Source: a virus
Reading direction: 5' to 3' (one strand)
Virus record (IMG/VR): IMGVR_UViG_3300042301_004044
Location: 1 to 20,305 of that record
Length of the DNA: 20,305 nt
Of this stretch, positions 14,901 to 20,305 are shown piece after piece; the stretch's first letter is position 1, and each line of letters opens with the position of its first letter. The translations under genes and the position numbers were made by a program. The notes beneath the pieces were generated by a model. That model searched no databases. It saw only the letters and a program-made list of their open reading frames with translations, and was not told the DNA's origin.

Positions 14901-17019
14901 CATTACTTAATATTTTATTAACAACAACATTTAACGCAGATGGATGGTCAACAACTATCTTCCACGTTAAACTACCTGAACGAGATGTACTTTTATATGT
15001 GTAAATAGGTTCCGGTCTACCAAGAAATTCACTTGGTTGCCAATTCGCTTGAGTTTGTTCAGTAAAAGTTAATCCATAAGGTGCAAACCACATAACTCTA
15101 CCTCCATTAGGACCTCTTTCACATATTGCTAAATCCGCAACTGAAAATCCCGGGGTACTTGAAGTTCTCCAAGCCAAGTTTTCCAATGAAAACATATATT
15201 TTTTGGCATACCCATTATTCATACCACCAATAAGGTTGGTCGAATCTTGTCCTCCTTCTTGTTTGTTTGGTGCGATGTTTAAGTTATAGGTATTATCAAA
15301 TACCGAATCAGAAAATCTTCTACCAGATGTTGTAATACCATCTACTTTTTGTAAATCATTATATTGTAGGTATGGTACATCTTTTGCAAAAATACGACAA
15401 TACTCTGTTCCAACTTCTTGCCCCACAGCACCAACATATCGGTAAACCTGAGAACCTTTAGTTATTTCTTTATATCCATCGTGGAAAACTTTACTAACTT
15501 GGTCTATTGCATTACCTACGTGTTGTAATCTTCGACCTCCTTGAGGTTGACTATTAATCAATCTCTGAGTGTCATCTAAAATAGAACCTCCCTTAAAAGT
15601 CCTGTTTGTTGATTCAGTTGTGTTATATGATGAAGGTTTAAAGTCTTCATCCTCATCTGTAACAACACCACCTAAACCAACTTTTTTTCCGGCATTATCT
15701 TTATACTTTGGAGAAACCCAAGTAAAACCACCTTCAATACCACCACCATTAGAATATGTAGGACCATTAGCTCCTAATCTAACATCTTGACTTGGTCCCT
15801 CATATAATTGAGCTAACTCTTGTGGTCCATATACCGGTGATTGTTGTTCTTTACCAAATTGGTCAACAGGTAAATCACCTCCCGGAGAAAATATTCTTGA
15901 CGGGTCAGAATTTCTTGAACCAACATAAAAATTACTGTTATCCGATAATGTCCCGGTTAACGCACCAGCAAGTCTATCAAATATACCTCTTTCAAAATTT
16001 GGTTTGTATCTGTTATAATCAATGTTTTTAAACAAACGTGATTTTTGACCCGCACCTGTATTGTTATAAAAAATTTGTGACCCAGTTTGACCCGCACCTA
16101 ATAATTGATTAAAAAAGTTTCCAACAGTTGTTCCGGCAATTGCGTTTGTAACTTGTTGAATCGTTGTAGGTTGACCCGGATTAATCATTGGGTCAAAATA
16201 AGACCCCGGAATTAAACTTATAGGTAAAATACTACCACCTAATCTAAGTGCAAAATCCGCAGCTGCGGTTATTGGATTTGCGGGTACCGTTATTTGCCAG
16301 TTCGGTTCTAATATTGGAACTTGTCCTGATATTATATTAATTAAATCAGTACCACTTGTTACATTTAAAATGTTGGCTTGTCCTATCGTCTCTAATCTTA
16401 TTCGAGCCGCAATTCTTTCTTGGAATTCATTTCTAAGTGTTTGTGCACCTAAACGAGCAATATATGAATCCTGACTTAGATTACCATTACTACCGGTTGG
16501 GTTAGTTGATAATAAGATTGATAATGGAGAATACGATGATGCAACGATTGGCCCTGGATATGGTTGTCCATTACCTTGTCTATCTTGGTCAGGCCTAACT
16601 GTTTCTAAACTTGAAAATGATTCTGCAGAGTCAAACACATTTAAACCATCAGCATACGCATTTAATGGTCTCCATAATCTTACCGCGTCATAACCCTCAT
16701 CAACAATATGAGCATCTTGTTGACCTGGTCCATATTCACCTTGATTAGAAATACTATTAGTTAATCCATTTGGGTCAGGAACTTGTTGATACCCACCCTC
16801 ATTACCGTACCTATTTAAAGGATATAGTTGATTTGCTAATGATGGAACATCAATAAGTTGGTCAGGACTATCAATAACCGATAAATCTGACTGAATATGT
16901 TCATACGGAACTTGTACAGAAGGTCTACTTGGAGATTTAGCATAAGGTACTAAATTCCTTGTTATTAATTTTTTTCTGAAACCATCCGAATTTACGTAAT
17001 CTAATGGACTATTTGACAT
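11965..17019 (-). CDS. Giant (1684-aa) baseplate/tail protein with OmpA-like segment
   Basis: A large tail structural protein. Residues 1-560 are Gly/Asn/Gln/Pro-rich and probably extended. Around 640-700 a beta-rich segment (GRVMWFAPYGLTF, then GRPEPIYTY, RSGSLTWKIVVDHPS) resembles tube-like barrels of tail-tube initiator and baseplate proteins. Around 845-940 lies an OmpA-like pattern: FFDSVVIPNYNLAKEFVNDL, then TVTIDAS and YNVELAKRRIASIIKFF (R903/R904 in the OmpA LSxRRA position). A second beta-rich segment with RIGDFYNTKIIPESLSLAYE (1133 on), FKFVGGSGL and ALTFNYYANTEIWDDRADV follows. The C-terminal 450 residues are largely helical. No signal peptide or membrane span is seen. It lies between the tape measure and gp53-like genes, where T4 has the tube-initiator genes 48 and 54, so an enlarged counterpart is a fair guess. 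Structural role likely; exact position inferred. Confidence 0.78.
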   Translation of the reverse strand: MSNSPLDYVNSDGFRKKLITRNLVPYAKSPSRPSVQVPYEHIQSDLSVIDSPDQLIDVPSLANQLYPLNRYGNEGGYQQVPDPNGLTNSISNQGEYGPGQQDAHIVDEGYDAVRLWRPLNAYADGLNVFDSAESFSSLETVRPDQDRQGNGQPYPGPIVASSYSPLSILLSTNPTGSNGNLSQDSYIARLGAQTLRNEFQERIAARIRLETIGQANILNVTSGTDLINIISGQVPILEPNWQITVPANPITAAADFALRLGGSILPISLIPGSYFDPMINPGQPTTIQQVTNAIAGTTVGNFFNQLLGAGQTGSQIFYNNTGAGQKSRLFKNIDYNRYKPNFERGIFDRLAGALTGTLSDNSNFYVGSRNSDPSRIFSPGGDLPVDQFGKEQQSPVYGPQELAQLYEGPSQDVRLGANGPTYSNGGGIEGGFTWVSPKYKDNAGKKVGLGGVVTDEDEDFKPSSYNTTESTNRTFKGGSILDDTQRLINSQPQGGRRLQHVGNAIDQVSKVFHDGYKEITKGSQVYRYVGAVGQEVGTEYCRIFAKDVPYLQYNDLQKVDGITTSGRRFSDSVFDNTYNLNIAPNKQEGGQDSTNLIGGMNNGYAKKYMFSLENLAWRTSSTPGFSVADLAICERGPNGGRVMWFAPYGLTFTEQTQANWQPSEFLGRPEPIYTYKSTSRSGSLTWKIVVDHPSALNVVVNKILSNETNKVRVDSILESFFAGCRKYDLYELAKKYYTVNPNDLYLLQEAISSKETTKEQTEYIKKTVQTGVNSPTGADVNVSQEGGGGNTNVDFKKYEQLGFYFGNDFPKKNEAIPNYTTEFTRYTSATNRQYYNTRPNAQQTNVFFDSVVIPNYNLAKEFVNDLAKQLTQYKDSDGTITVTIDASCSAPATQSYNVELAKRRIASIIKFFEESDVLKPFLSKQKLLLKATTVYGENAQVLQFDAVTKTYKIGTNVNCSDNDSNAVGGDTQVGANDITTTNAMACRRGYVKTILPTIKQPTTTPPAQYTTIVEENKVLKTVTEEVVSQEYKPRDNITKRVLRALLSECDYFETIKAETPMVYDNLRDKLKFFQPAFHSTTPEGLNSRLTFLQQCMRPGDTIPTIKDIAGKQQLQYNNATNTSFGAPPVLVLRIGDFYNTKIIPESLSLAYESLDINPEGIGIQPMIANVTLSFKFVGGSGLKESIDKLQNALTFNYYANTEIWDDRADVTAQEDFLKVLDKEFLAMASPPQAPAINQAAVENGQNNNSTIGVTLTNVISGNTETGTLSYSDFMVKFVNETQTYFQTVVNKTKESVNQYNNAVRQQWMLERSYTQGSFGVSPTKSVLFGKPSNVEKRFDTIFGELESNIQSGDEGFIKFMSSTVCNFSPKVIRQLKENYKNLVKNKRASFQNAITKITQDITTAEQTYIQTIGRANIMIFNGSTSYTTGTDGYQAKSGPVKVYVTSGTSDVHTTSTGASNTLMELDNDIRKIYDGIQEFNALIWSETEFINPSDKLTYKGVLVFETDTKGKSVDSTITVENVFKPFSKNTQFEDNIFRRVYMVVSDDVVDTKKYETFKTAMIGNIINNSGLLSGGFDDVESKFDNYWVTQTRPLFVNENNITKAFVDDVEKNKLKNYLKYTPFDKKTRVLTYTTETNASDNSKKSQKTMISSLADTTNRNTDNNRWNSEDGVSAGAYISKVKLN

Positions 17020-17033
17020 TTACGATTTTTTAT

Positions 17034-17041
17034 TATAAATA
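17034..17041 (-). promoter_or_regulatory. Junction motif TATTTATA upstream of the 1684-aa gene
   Basis: The minus strand reads CTATTTATAATAAAAAATCG between the tape-measure stop (17047) and the ATG at 17019. The 8-mer ends 14 nt before the start codon, the same spacing as at 3943-3950, and both copies share the extended core TATTTATAATAAAAA. Candidate late promoter or leader element. Confidence 0.4.
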
Positions 17042-17046
17042 GATTA

Positions 17047-18870
17047 TTAATAAGTTTTTGATTGAGGTTCTTTTAAGTTATCCGGAGTTGTTAATCTAAT
17101 AATGTAGTCTTTAAATCTAGAGTCGTTAAATACAGAATCAATAAATTGTTTTCCTTGTTCCGTACTCATACCGGTAGGTGTTTGAATATCAACTGTTATT
17201 TTACCACCAACATCAACAGTTCCTTTAGTTGTTTGAGTTGTTACATTATTTTGAGTGTTTTGTAATGTTTCCATTTTATTTCCAACAGACGAACTTAATG
17301 GTGCAGATGAAGTAGATGTTTTACCTCCGTAAGATTCAACCACTTTGTTAACACCACTTTTAAATGCAATCTCCCCACTTGTTTGATTTGTTAGTTTTGC
17401 TGCAATATTTTCACCAACCTCTTTTAATACCTCAGTAAATCTTTTTTGAGATGCGTCTAAAGTAGTTCCAAGACCATTTAACCCAGTTGATAATACATCA
17501 GTGAGAGGTTTGTTACCCTCTTTTAAATCTTTAGCAACATTACCTAAAGTTGTTAATACTCCTTCACTTAAATCTCTAAAATCTTTCGCTTTAAATGCAT
17601 CTGAAGTTTCACCAAGAACTGTCTTAGCGGCTCTTTGAGCACCCGCAATCCCTTTTGTTACTTGTTTTGGACTTGTTATTCCTTGAACAAATGCCTCTCT
17701 TAAACCTCCAACGGCCGCTAAAGTGGCTTTATCAATATCTAATTGTGCAAATGCAATCTCCTCAAGAGTTTTAGGTCCGGTTTTTTGTTGTTCTATTAAT
17801 TTATCAAATTCAGGTTGTGTTAATTCCGCTAATTCTTTTTTGGTACCATCCTCTAATTTTACCATGTACTTACCATCTTGCATTGTCGCAATATTTGCCA
17901 AATATTGTTTGTCCTCTTCACTTCCAATTGTAAGACCTGCCTGATTAATTGCTGATAGTCTTTCATCTAACTCAGCGGCAGCAAGACCCATTTTACTTAA
18001 AGTCCCTCTCGCAATTCCCGCTTGGTCTTCCATCTCTCTCAAGGTTAAAACACCTTGAGGATTAATTTTAAACGTTTTTGTCTCTTCGTCAAAGTAGGTA
18101 AATTGTTTTGCAACCTTAGCTAAACTATCTTGTAACCCTGAAGGGTCATTAATTGATTGATTCATTAATTGGAATGGGTCCACTAAATCCCCTGAAGCAA
18201 CACCTAATCTTTGAAATGCAGAAGCAACTTCAATTGCTTTATCAGGACTAAATAACGAATCCGCAAAATTTAAGGTTGCACTCATATCCACTCTTAACAT
18301 TGAAGCCTTTGCCGCCATTTTTGCCATACCTTCAACTCCTCCTTGGAATTGGTATCGATTCATTTGGTCCATATTTTTAGCAACATCACTCATAACCGCT
18401 TTGGTGTTACCACCAATACTTCGAATATAATTAACGGACCCTTCTAATTGTTTCCCCATTTGTTCAAGACCAACACCAACATCTAAAAATGAATTAGTTA
18501 AGCTTTCTGCTGAACCACCTACAACTTCCACCGCTGCGTAAAGTTTTTCAACATCTTCGGTATTTGCAATAATATTACGTCTTGATGCATTGGCAATTTC
18601 AATCATTGTTTTTTGAACATCAGCAGTAGTACCCCCTAAACGAGTAATTCTTGGCACCGCATCAGATACCGCACCCATCAATTCGGATAATCGTTCTTGT
18701 CCTTGACCAAAAGTTTTATTAATCTCTACAGAAGTTCTGTAACTATTCTCAATAGCTTTTGTTAAGACTTGCCAATCAACTGTCGCCTCTTTTGCAAGTT
18801 TCTGTGCAAATGATAAATCTGGAGTAGTACTTGGAGTTGAACTAGGATTAGTATTAGGTGTTGTTGCCAT
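17047..18870 (-). CDS. Tail tape-measure protein (gp29-like)
   Basis: A 607-residue, largely alpha-helical protein following the tube and chaperone genes, the standard place for the tape measure that sets tail length and lies inside the tube. A short Thr/Pro/Ser-rich N-terminus (1-18) leads into long helices rich in Ala, Glu, Lys and Gln (AQKLAKEATVDWQVLTKAI; EVASAFQRLG). The C-terminal part has an Asn/Gln/Thr/Ser-rich linker (about 510-550) and a small ordered end (DVGGKITVDIQTPTG, then FIDSVFNDSRFKDYI). Length is close to T4 gp29 (590 residues). At about 0.15 nm per residue it predicts a tail near 90 nm, which is inference. No peptidase motif and no clear membrane segment are seen. The start ATG is 20 nt after a TATTTATA motif and follows a hairpin, so it may have its own late promoter. 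Confidence 0.82.
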   Translation of the reverse strand: MATTPNTNPSSTPSTTPDLSFAQKLAKEATVDWQVLTKAIENSYRTSVEINKTFGQGQERLSELMGAVSDAVPRITRLGGTTADVQKTMIEIANASRRNIIANTEDVEKLYAAVEVVGGSAESLTNSFLDVGVGLEQMGKQLEGSVNYIRSIGGNTKAVMSDVAKNMDQMNRYQFQGGVEGMAKMAAKASMLRVDMSATLNFADSLFSPDKAIEVASAFQRLGVASGDLVDPFQLMNQSINDPSGLQDSLAKVAKQFTYFDEETKTFKINPQGVLTLREMEDQAGIARGTLSKMGLAAAELDERLSAINQAGLTIGSEEDKQYLANIATMQDGKYMVKLEDGTKKELAELTQPEFDKLIEQQKTGPKTLEEIAFAQLDIDKATLAAVGGLREAFVQGITSPKQVTKGIAGAQRAAKTVLGETSDAFKAKDFRDLSEGVLTTLGNVAKDLKEGNKPLTDVLSTGLNGLGTTLDASQKRFTEVLKEVGENIAAKLTNQTSGEIAFKSGVNKVVESYGGKTSTSSAPLSSSVGNKMETLQNTQNNVTTQTTKGTVDVGGKITVDIQTPTGMSTEQGKQFIDSVFNDSRFKDYIIRLTTPDNLKEPQSKTY

Positions 18871-18890
18871 AAATTAAAATAATATATTAC

Positions 18891-18898
18891 TATAAATA
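18891..18898 (-). promoter_or_regulatory. Junction motif TATTTATA upstream of the tape-measure gene
   Basis: The minus strand reads TTTTGTATTTATAGTAATAT directly after the hairpin at 18901-18924; the motif ends 20 nt before the ATG at 18870. It is the same 8-mer as at three other late-gene junctions. Lying just past a terminator-like hairpin, it would be well placed to restart transcription for the tape measure. Confidence 0.4.
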
Positions 18899-18900
18899 CA

Positions 18901-18924
18901 AAAGGACTGAGTTTTCAGTCCTTT
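18901..18924 (-). terminator. Hairpin after the chaperone/59-aa genes
   Basis: Perfect 10-bp stem AAAGGACTGA (18901-18910) with TCAGTCCTTT (18915-18924) and a 4-nt loop. On the minus strand the stem runs into TTTTGTATTTATAG, an imperfect U-tract, so termination may be partial. The TGA stop of the 59-aa ORF (18917-18915) lies inside the stem, so ribosomes finishing that ORF would open the hairpin. The arrangement could link translation of the small ORF to read-through into the tape-measure gene. Confidence 0.65.
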
Positions 18925-19094
18925 GAGTTATCTTCAATCCACTTATCTAATAAATATTTCCTAACAAATAGTGGCATTGCTTGAAAATCTTGATAAGTTA
19001 TGTTCATTAATTTGTTCAAATAGTAGAATTCATCTATCTGTCCTTTTCTATAATCAGAAGAAAGGACGAAAAAAGTCAACCCCAAATCCGACAT
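18915..19094 (-). CDS. 59-aa ORF overlapping the chaperone gene; possible second tail-assembly protein or frameshift extension
   Basis: An open frame of 59 codons (ATG 19094-19092 to TGA 18917-18915), offset from the 247-aa chaperone frame and overlapping its last 41 bases. The peptide looks like a real protein: YRKGQIDEFYYLNKLMNITY, then QDFQAMPLFVRKYLLDKWIE. The pattern of a helical, aromatic segment followed by MP..VRKYLL resembles small proteins found right after gp26-like genes in T4-type phages. Three readings are possible. It may start at ATG 19094, at the internal ATG 19007 (30 aa), or be reached from the chaperone frame by a +1 or -2 shift on the T6 run at 19069-19074, giving a fusion of about 293-294 residues. 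The last would match the short/long chaperone pairs of many tailed phages. Coding is likely because it fills the only otherwise empty space between the chaperone and tape measure; the expression mode is unknown. Confidence 0.68.
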   Translation of the reverse strand: MSDLGLTFFVLSSDYRKGQIDEFYYLNKLMNITYQDFQAMPLFVRKYLLDKWIEDNSKD

Positions 19095-19797
19095 TAACTG
19101 TCATCTTTTCTCCTGATGGGGTAATTACAACTCTACTTAAATCTAATCTTGGTTCATTATCATTCATAAATTTTCTTATGAATTTTGAATCCAAAATTGG
19201 CATTTGTTCGACAAATTTAGCTATTTCTGCTTTATCAGTAGTTCCATTTACTTCTATAATCTCTTTTTGTAATCTCCAAGTAATTTTTGGAACTACTCTC
19301 CCTTTAGGATATGATTCTTCCAACTTACTTATTTCTAAAACTTCCCCATAAGTTAATGGTCTTAATTTAACTGTTACCTGTGATTTAGGTAATTGAGCAA
19401 TAAATGTTCCGTCCTCATTTGGTGTTTGACCATTAATAACATTCAATTCATCTAAAGGAACTGTTGTTTGAAATGGTTTTTTTGTTGAAGGGTCGATTAA
19501 ATTTAAATTAATTTCCGGTCCAAAACCAGTGTTTCTTAAAAATATTAAAACGGCTTCAACATCACCTTCTAACATATCCTCAACCTTAAGGTCCGGTTCA
19601 TAGATTTTACTTCTCAATAGTGTTGTGGTCATATCATTTCCACCCCCCATTAAAATGTTTTCATCATTAGCTGTTAGATATCCTACCTTAATAGATTTCT
19701 TTTTGTTTTTATAAAATATTCCTCCCGATGGTAGTGGTACTACATCGTGTGGTAACGTAAAATTTTGTTGTCCGTATTCGATTTCTTGATTTTCCAT
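19054..19797 (-). CDS. gp26-like baseplate-hub / tail assembly chaperone
   Basis: A 247-residue protein resembling T4 baseplate-hub assembly proteins (gp26/gp51 type), which occupy the tail-assembly-chaperone slot between tube and tape measure. Signatures: an N-terminal LPSGGIFYKN (22-31) followed by a basic strand and LTANDENIL (41-49), matching the 'LPS.G..Y ... dE.iL' opening of this group. A helical segment DVEAVLIFLRNTGFG (79-93) follows, then a beta segment with KLRPLTYGEVLEI (144-156), a long helical part (170-215) and a closing strand SGEKMTVNVGFGVDFFRPFF (228-247). It would bind tape-measure or hub proteins before assembly and is not expected in the mature virion. The start ATG is three bases after the U-tract of the upstream terminator, an unusually tight fit. 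The last codons contain the T6 run where a frameshift into the 59-aa frame is conceivable. Family call moderately firm; partner inferred. Confidence 0.75.
   Translation of the reverse strand: MENQEIEYGQQNFTLPHDVVPLPSGGIFYKNKKKSIKVGYLTANDENILMGGGNDMTTTLLRSKIYEPDLKVEDMLEGDVEAVLIFLRNTGFGPEINLNLIDPSTKKPFQTTVPLDELNVINGQTPNEDGTFIAQLPKSQVTVKLRPLTYGEVLEISKLEESYPKGRVVPKITWRLQKEIIEVNGTTDKAEIAKFVEQMPILDSKFIRKFMNDNEPRLDLSRVVITPSGEKMTVNVGFGVDFFRPFF
19069..19074 (-). other. Possible slippery run (T6) at the chaperone 3' end
   Basis: Six consecutive T on the minus strand, read as Phe-Phe (codons 242-243) in the chaperone frame and lying within the 41-nt overlap with the 59-aa frame. A P-site Phe-tRNA on TTT would keep full pairing after a +1 or -2 slip, and either shift enters the 59-aa frame. 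No stimulatory structure was identified apart from the hairpin at 18901-18924, which is about 145 nt downstream and probably too far. Confidence 0.35.
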
Positions 19798-19800
19798 ATA

Positions 19801-19835
19801 AAAAAATAACCGTAAAGTTTATGTCTTTACGGTTA
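19801..19835 (-). terminator. Intrinsic terminator between tail tube and chaperone
   Basis: Perfect 11-bp stem TAACCGTAAAG (19807-19817) with CTTTACGGTTA (19825-19835) and a 7-nt loop. On the minus strand it is followed by six T (19806-19801), giving a textbook terminator. It ends transcripts of the tube gene, which is needed in many copies. The U-tract ends three bases before the chaperone ATG (19797), so chaperone mRNA must come from read-through or carry this hairpin in its leader. Confidence 0.85.
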
Positions 19836-19857
19836 AATATAATTAATATTGATTTTT

Positions 19858-19865
19858 TATAAATA
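19858..19865 (-). promoter_or_regulatory. Junction motif TATTTATA after the tail-tube stop
   Basis: The minus strand reads AGTATTTATAAAAAATC three bases after the tube stop codon. If this is a promoter, its transcript would start upstream of the terminator at 19801-19835 and pass through it before the chaperone start (60 nt from motif to ATG). That makes this the copy least easily explained as a simple promoter. Confidence 0.35.
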
Positions 19866-19868
19866 CTA

Positions 19869-20305
19869 TTAGTAAACTAACACACATCTGTCCATTCTTA
19901 ATGATACACTAATATCTGCAAGACCATCAGTACTATACCCTAACGAACCAAAATCAACACTAGTTAAGAATGTTCCGTATAGAATCCATTTTTCAACAAC
20001 AACTCCTGTTGGGTCTAACATTTCTAAGTCTATGTCTTTTTTATAACCAGCGGCGTATCCCATACGTCCTGTAACAGATTCAGCGTGTAAACGAACCCAC
20101 TCCATAAGAGCCTGTGCCGCAGACGGTCCAATTGGGTCTCTAAATTTAACAGGTATTTCATCCCAATTAAATCTACCTGCAACATAAGTTGAGGTATTTA
20201 AAAATTGAATCTCTGTTGAAGCAATTTTAATTTTAGGTCTCGCAGTACTTTCTACAAACCATTCGTTAATCCCTAAGCTTGATGGAAACCTTAGTATGAA
20301 TCGAT
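19869..20305 (-). CDS. 19: Tail tube protein, gp19-like (partial, N-terminus off window)
   Basis: The C-terminal 144 residues of a T4 gp19-type tube protein, which stacks in hexameric rings to form the DNA channel of the tail. The first whole codon is at 20303-20301, with no start before the edge. The reading runs RFILRFPSSLGINEWFVEST, then YVAGRFNWDEIPVKFRDPIG, and from 20105 MEWVRLHAESVTGRMGYAAG. The later part GYKKDIDLEMLDPTGVVVEK, then WILYGTF, and DISVSLRMDRCVLVY at the end match the gp19 pattern of LDPTG.V.E.W.L.G.F and a last strand of alternating hydrophobics with D.C.L.Y. The internal ATG at 20105 is not the start, because conserved tube sequence continues upstream of it. T4 gp19 has 163 residues, so only about 15-25 are probably missing. 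A strong terminator follows the stop. A sheath gene would be expected upstream, outside the window. Confidence 0.9.
   Translation of the reverse strand, partial: RFILRFPSSLGINEWFVESTARPKIKIASTEIQFLNTSTYVAGRFNWDEIPVKFRDPIGPSAAQALMEWVRLHAESVTGRMGYAAGYKKDIDLEMLDPTGVVVEKWILYGTFLTSVDFGSLGYSTDGLADISVSLRMDRCVLVY

Noticed and set aside
15569-16031. Two plus-strand frames of 73 and 79 codons inside the 1684-aa gene
   Set aside because: They are antisense to a convincing long coding frame and rich in Pro/Ser/Tyr from the complementary codons; no start context or neighbours support them.
17047-18870. Membrane-spanning or peptidase segment in the tape measure
   Set aside because: The Ala/Gly-rich helices are interrupted by charged residues, and no catalytic motif was found.
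18971-19351. 126-codon open frame on the plus strand
   Set aside because: It lies antisense over the chaperone and 59-aa genes, reads Ser/Leu/Phe-rich without domain logic, and would be the only plus-strand gene; best explained as a shadow frame.
20103-20105. ATG at 20105 as the start of the tail-tube gene
   Set aside because: The same frame continues upstream to the window edge with conserved tube-like sequence, so the gene starts outside the window.

Overview
The window looks like part of a tailed, T4-like (myovirus-type) phage genome that is AT-rich and probably infects a member of the Bacteroidota. The phage assignment rests on a co-oriented set of T4-type genes, all on the minus strand: tail tube (gp19-like), a gp26-like tail/baseplate chaperone, a tape-measure protein, a gp53-like LysM baseplate protein, two giant baseplate/hub proteins, a gp32-like ssDNA-binding protein, a UvsX/RecA recombinase and a T4 RNase H-type 5'-3' exonuclease. 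The host guess is inference. It rests on the absence of a recognisable Shine-Dalgarno sequence before any start codon (leaders are A/T-rich instead), on a ssb promoter that fits the Bacteroidota pattern (TTTG, 20 nt, TATATTTA), and on a Bacteroidota-flavoured domain (IPT/TIG) in the largest protein.

Transcription runs from high to low coordinates. From right to left the structural block is: tail tube (19869-20305, cut by the right edge); terminator; chaperone (19054-19797); a 59-aa ORF overlapping the chaperone end in another frame (18915-19094); terminator; tape measure (17047-18870); a 1684-aa baseplate protein with an embedded OmpA-like segment (11965-17019); gp53-like LysM protein (11642-11965); a 2563-aa hub-like protein with an IPT/TIG domain (3961-11652); a 74-aa protein (3704-3928); and a 232-aa Pro-rich/coiled-coil protein (3000-3698). 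A strong two-way terminator at 2962-2998 closes this block. Directly after it a promoter starts the replication/recombination block: ssb (2042-2896), a hairpin, a 98-aa unknown (1682-1978), uvsX (682-1692) and the exonuclease (1-654, cut by the left edge).

The tail genes plausibly work as one assembly line. The hub and baseplate proteins nucleate the tube, the tape measure and its chaperone(s) set tube length, and the LysM and OmpA-like modules may touch the cell wall. The second block gives the core of T4-style recombination-dependent replication: ssDNA coating, strand exchange and primer/flap removal.

No stretch of more than about 105 bases lacks a gene. The longest gap, 2897-2999, holds the terminator and the ssb promoter. 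I saw no tRNA, CRISPR array, insertion sequence or plus-strand gene. The points most worth a second look are the chaperone/59-aa overlap with a possible frameshift, the host-SSB-like C-terminal tip on the gp32-like protein, the recurring TATTTATA motif at late-gene junctions, and the OmpA-like and TIG modules in the giant tail proteins.
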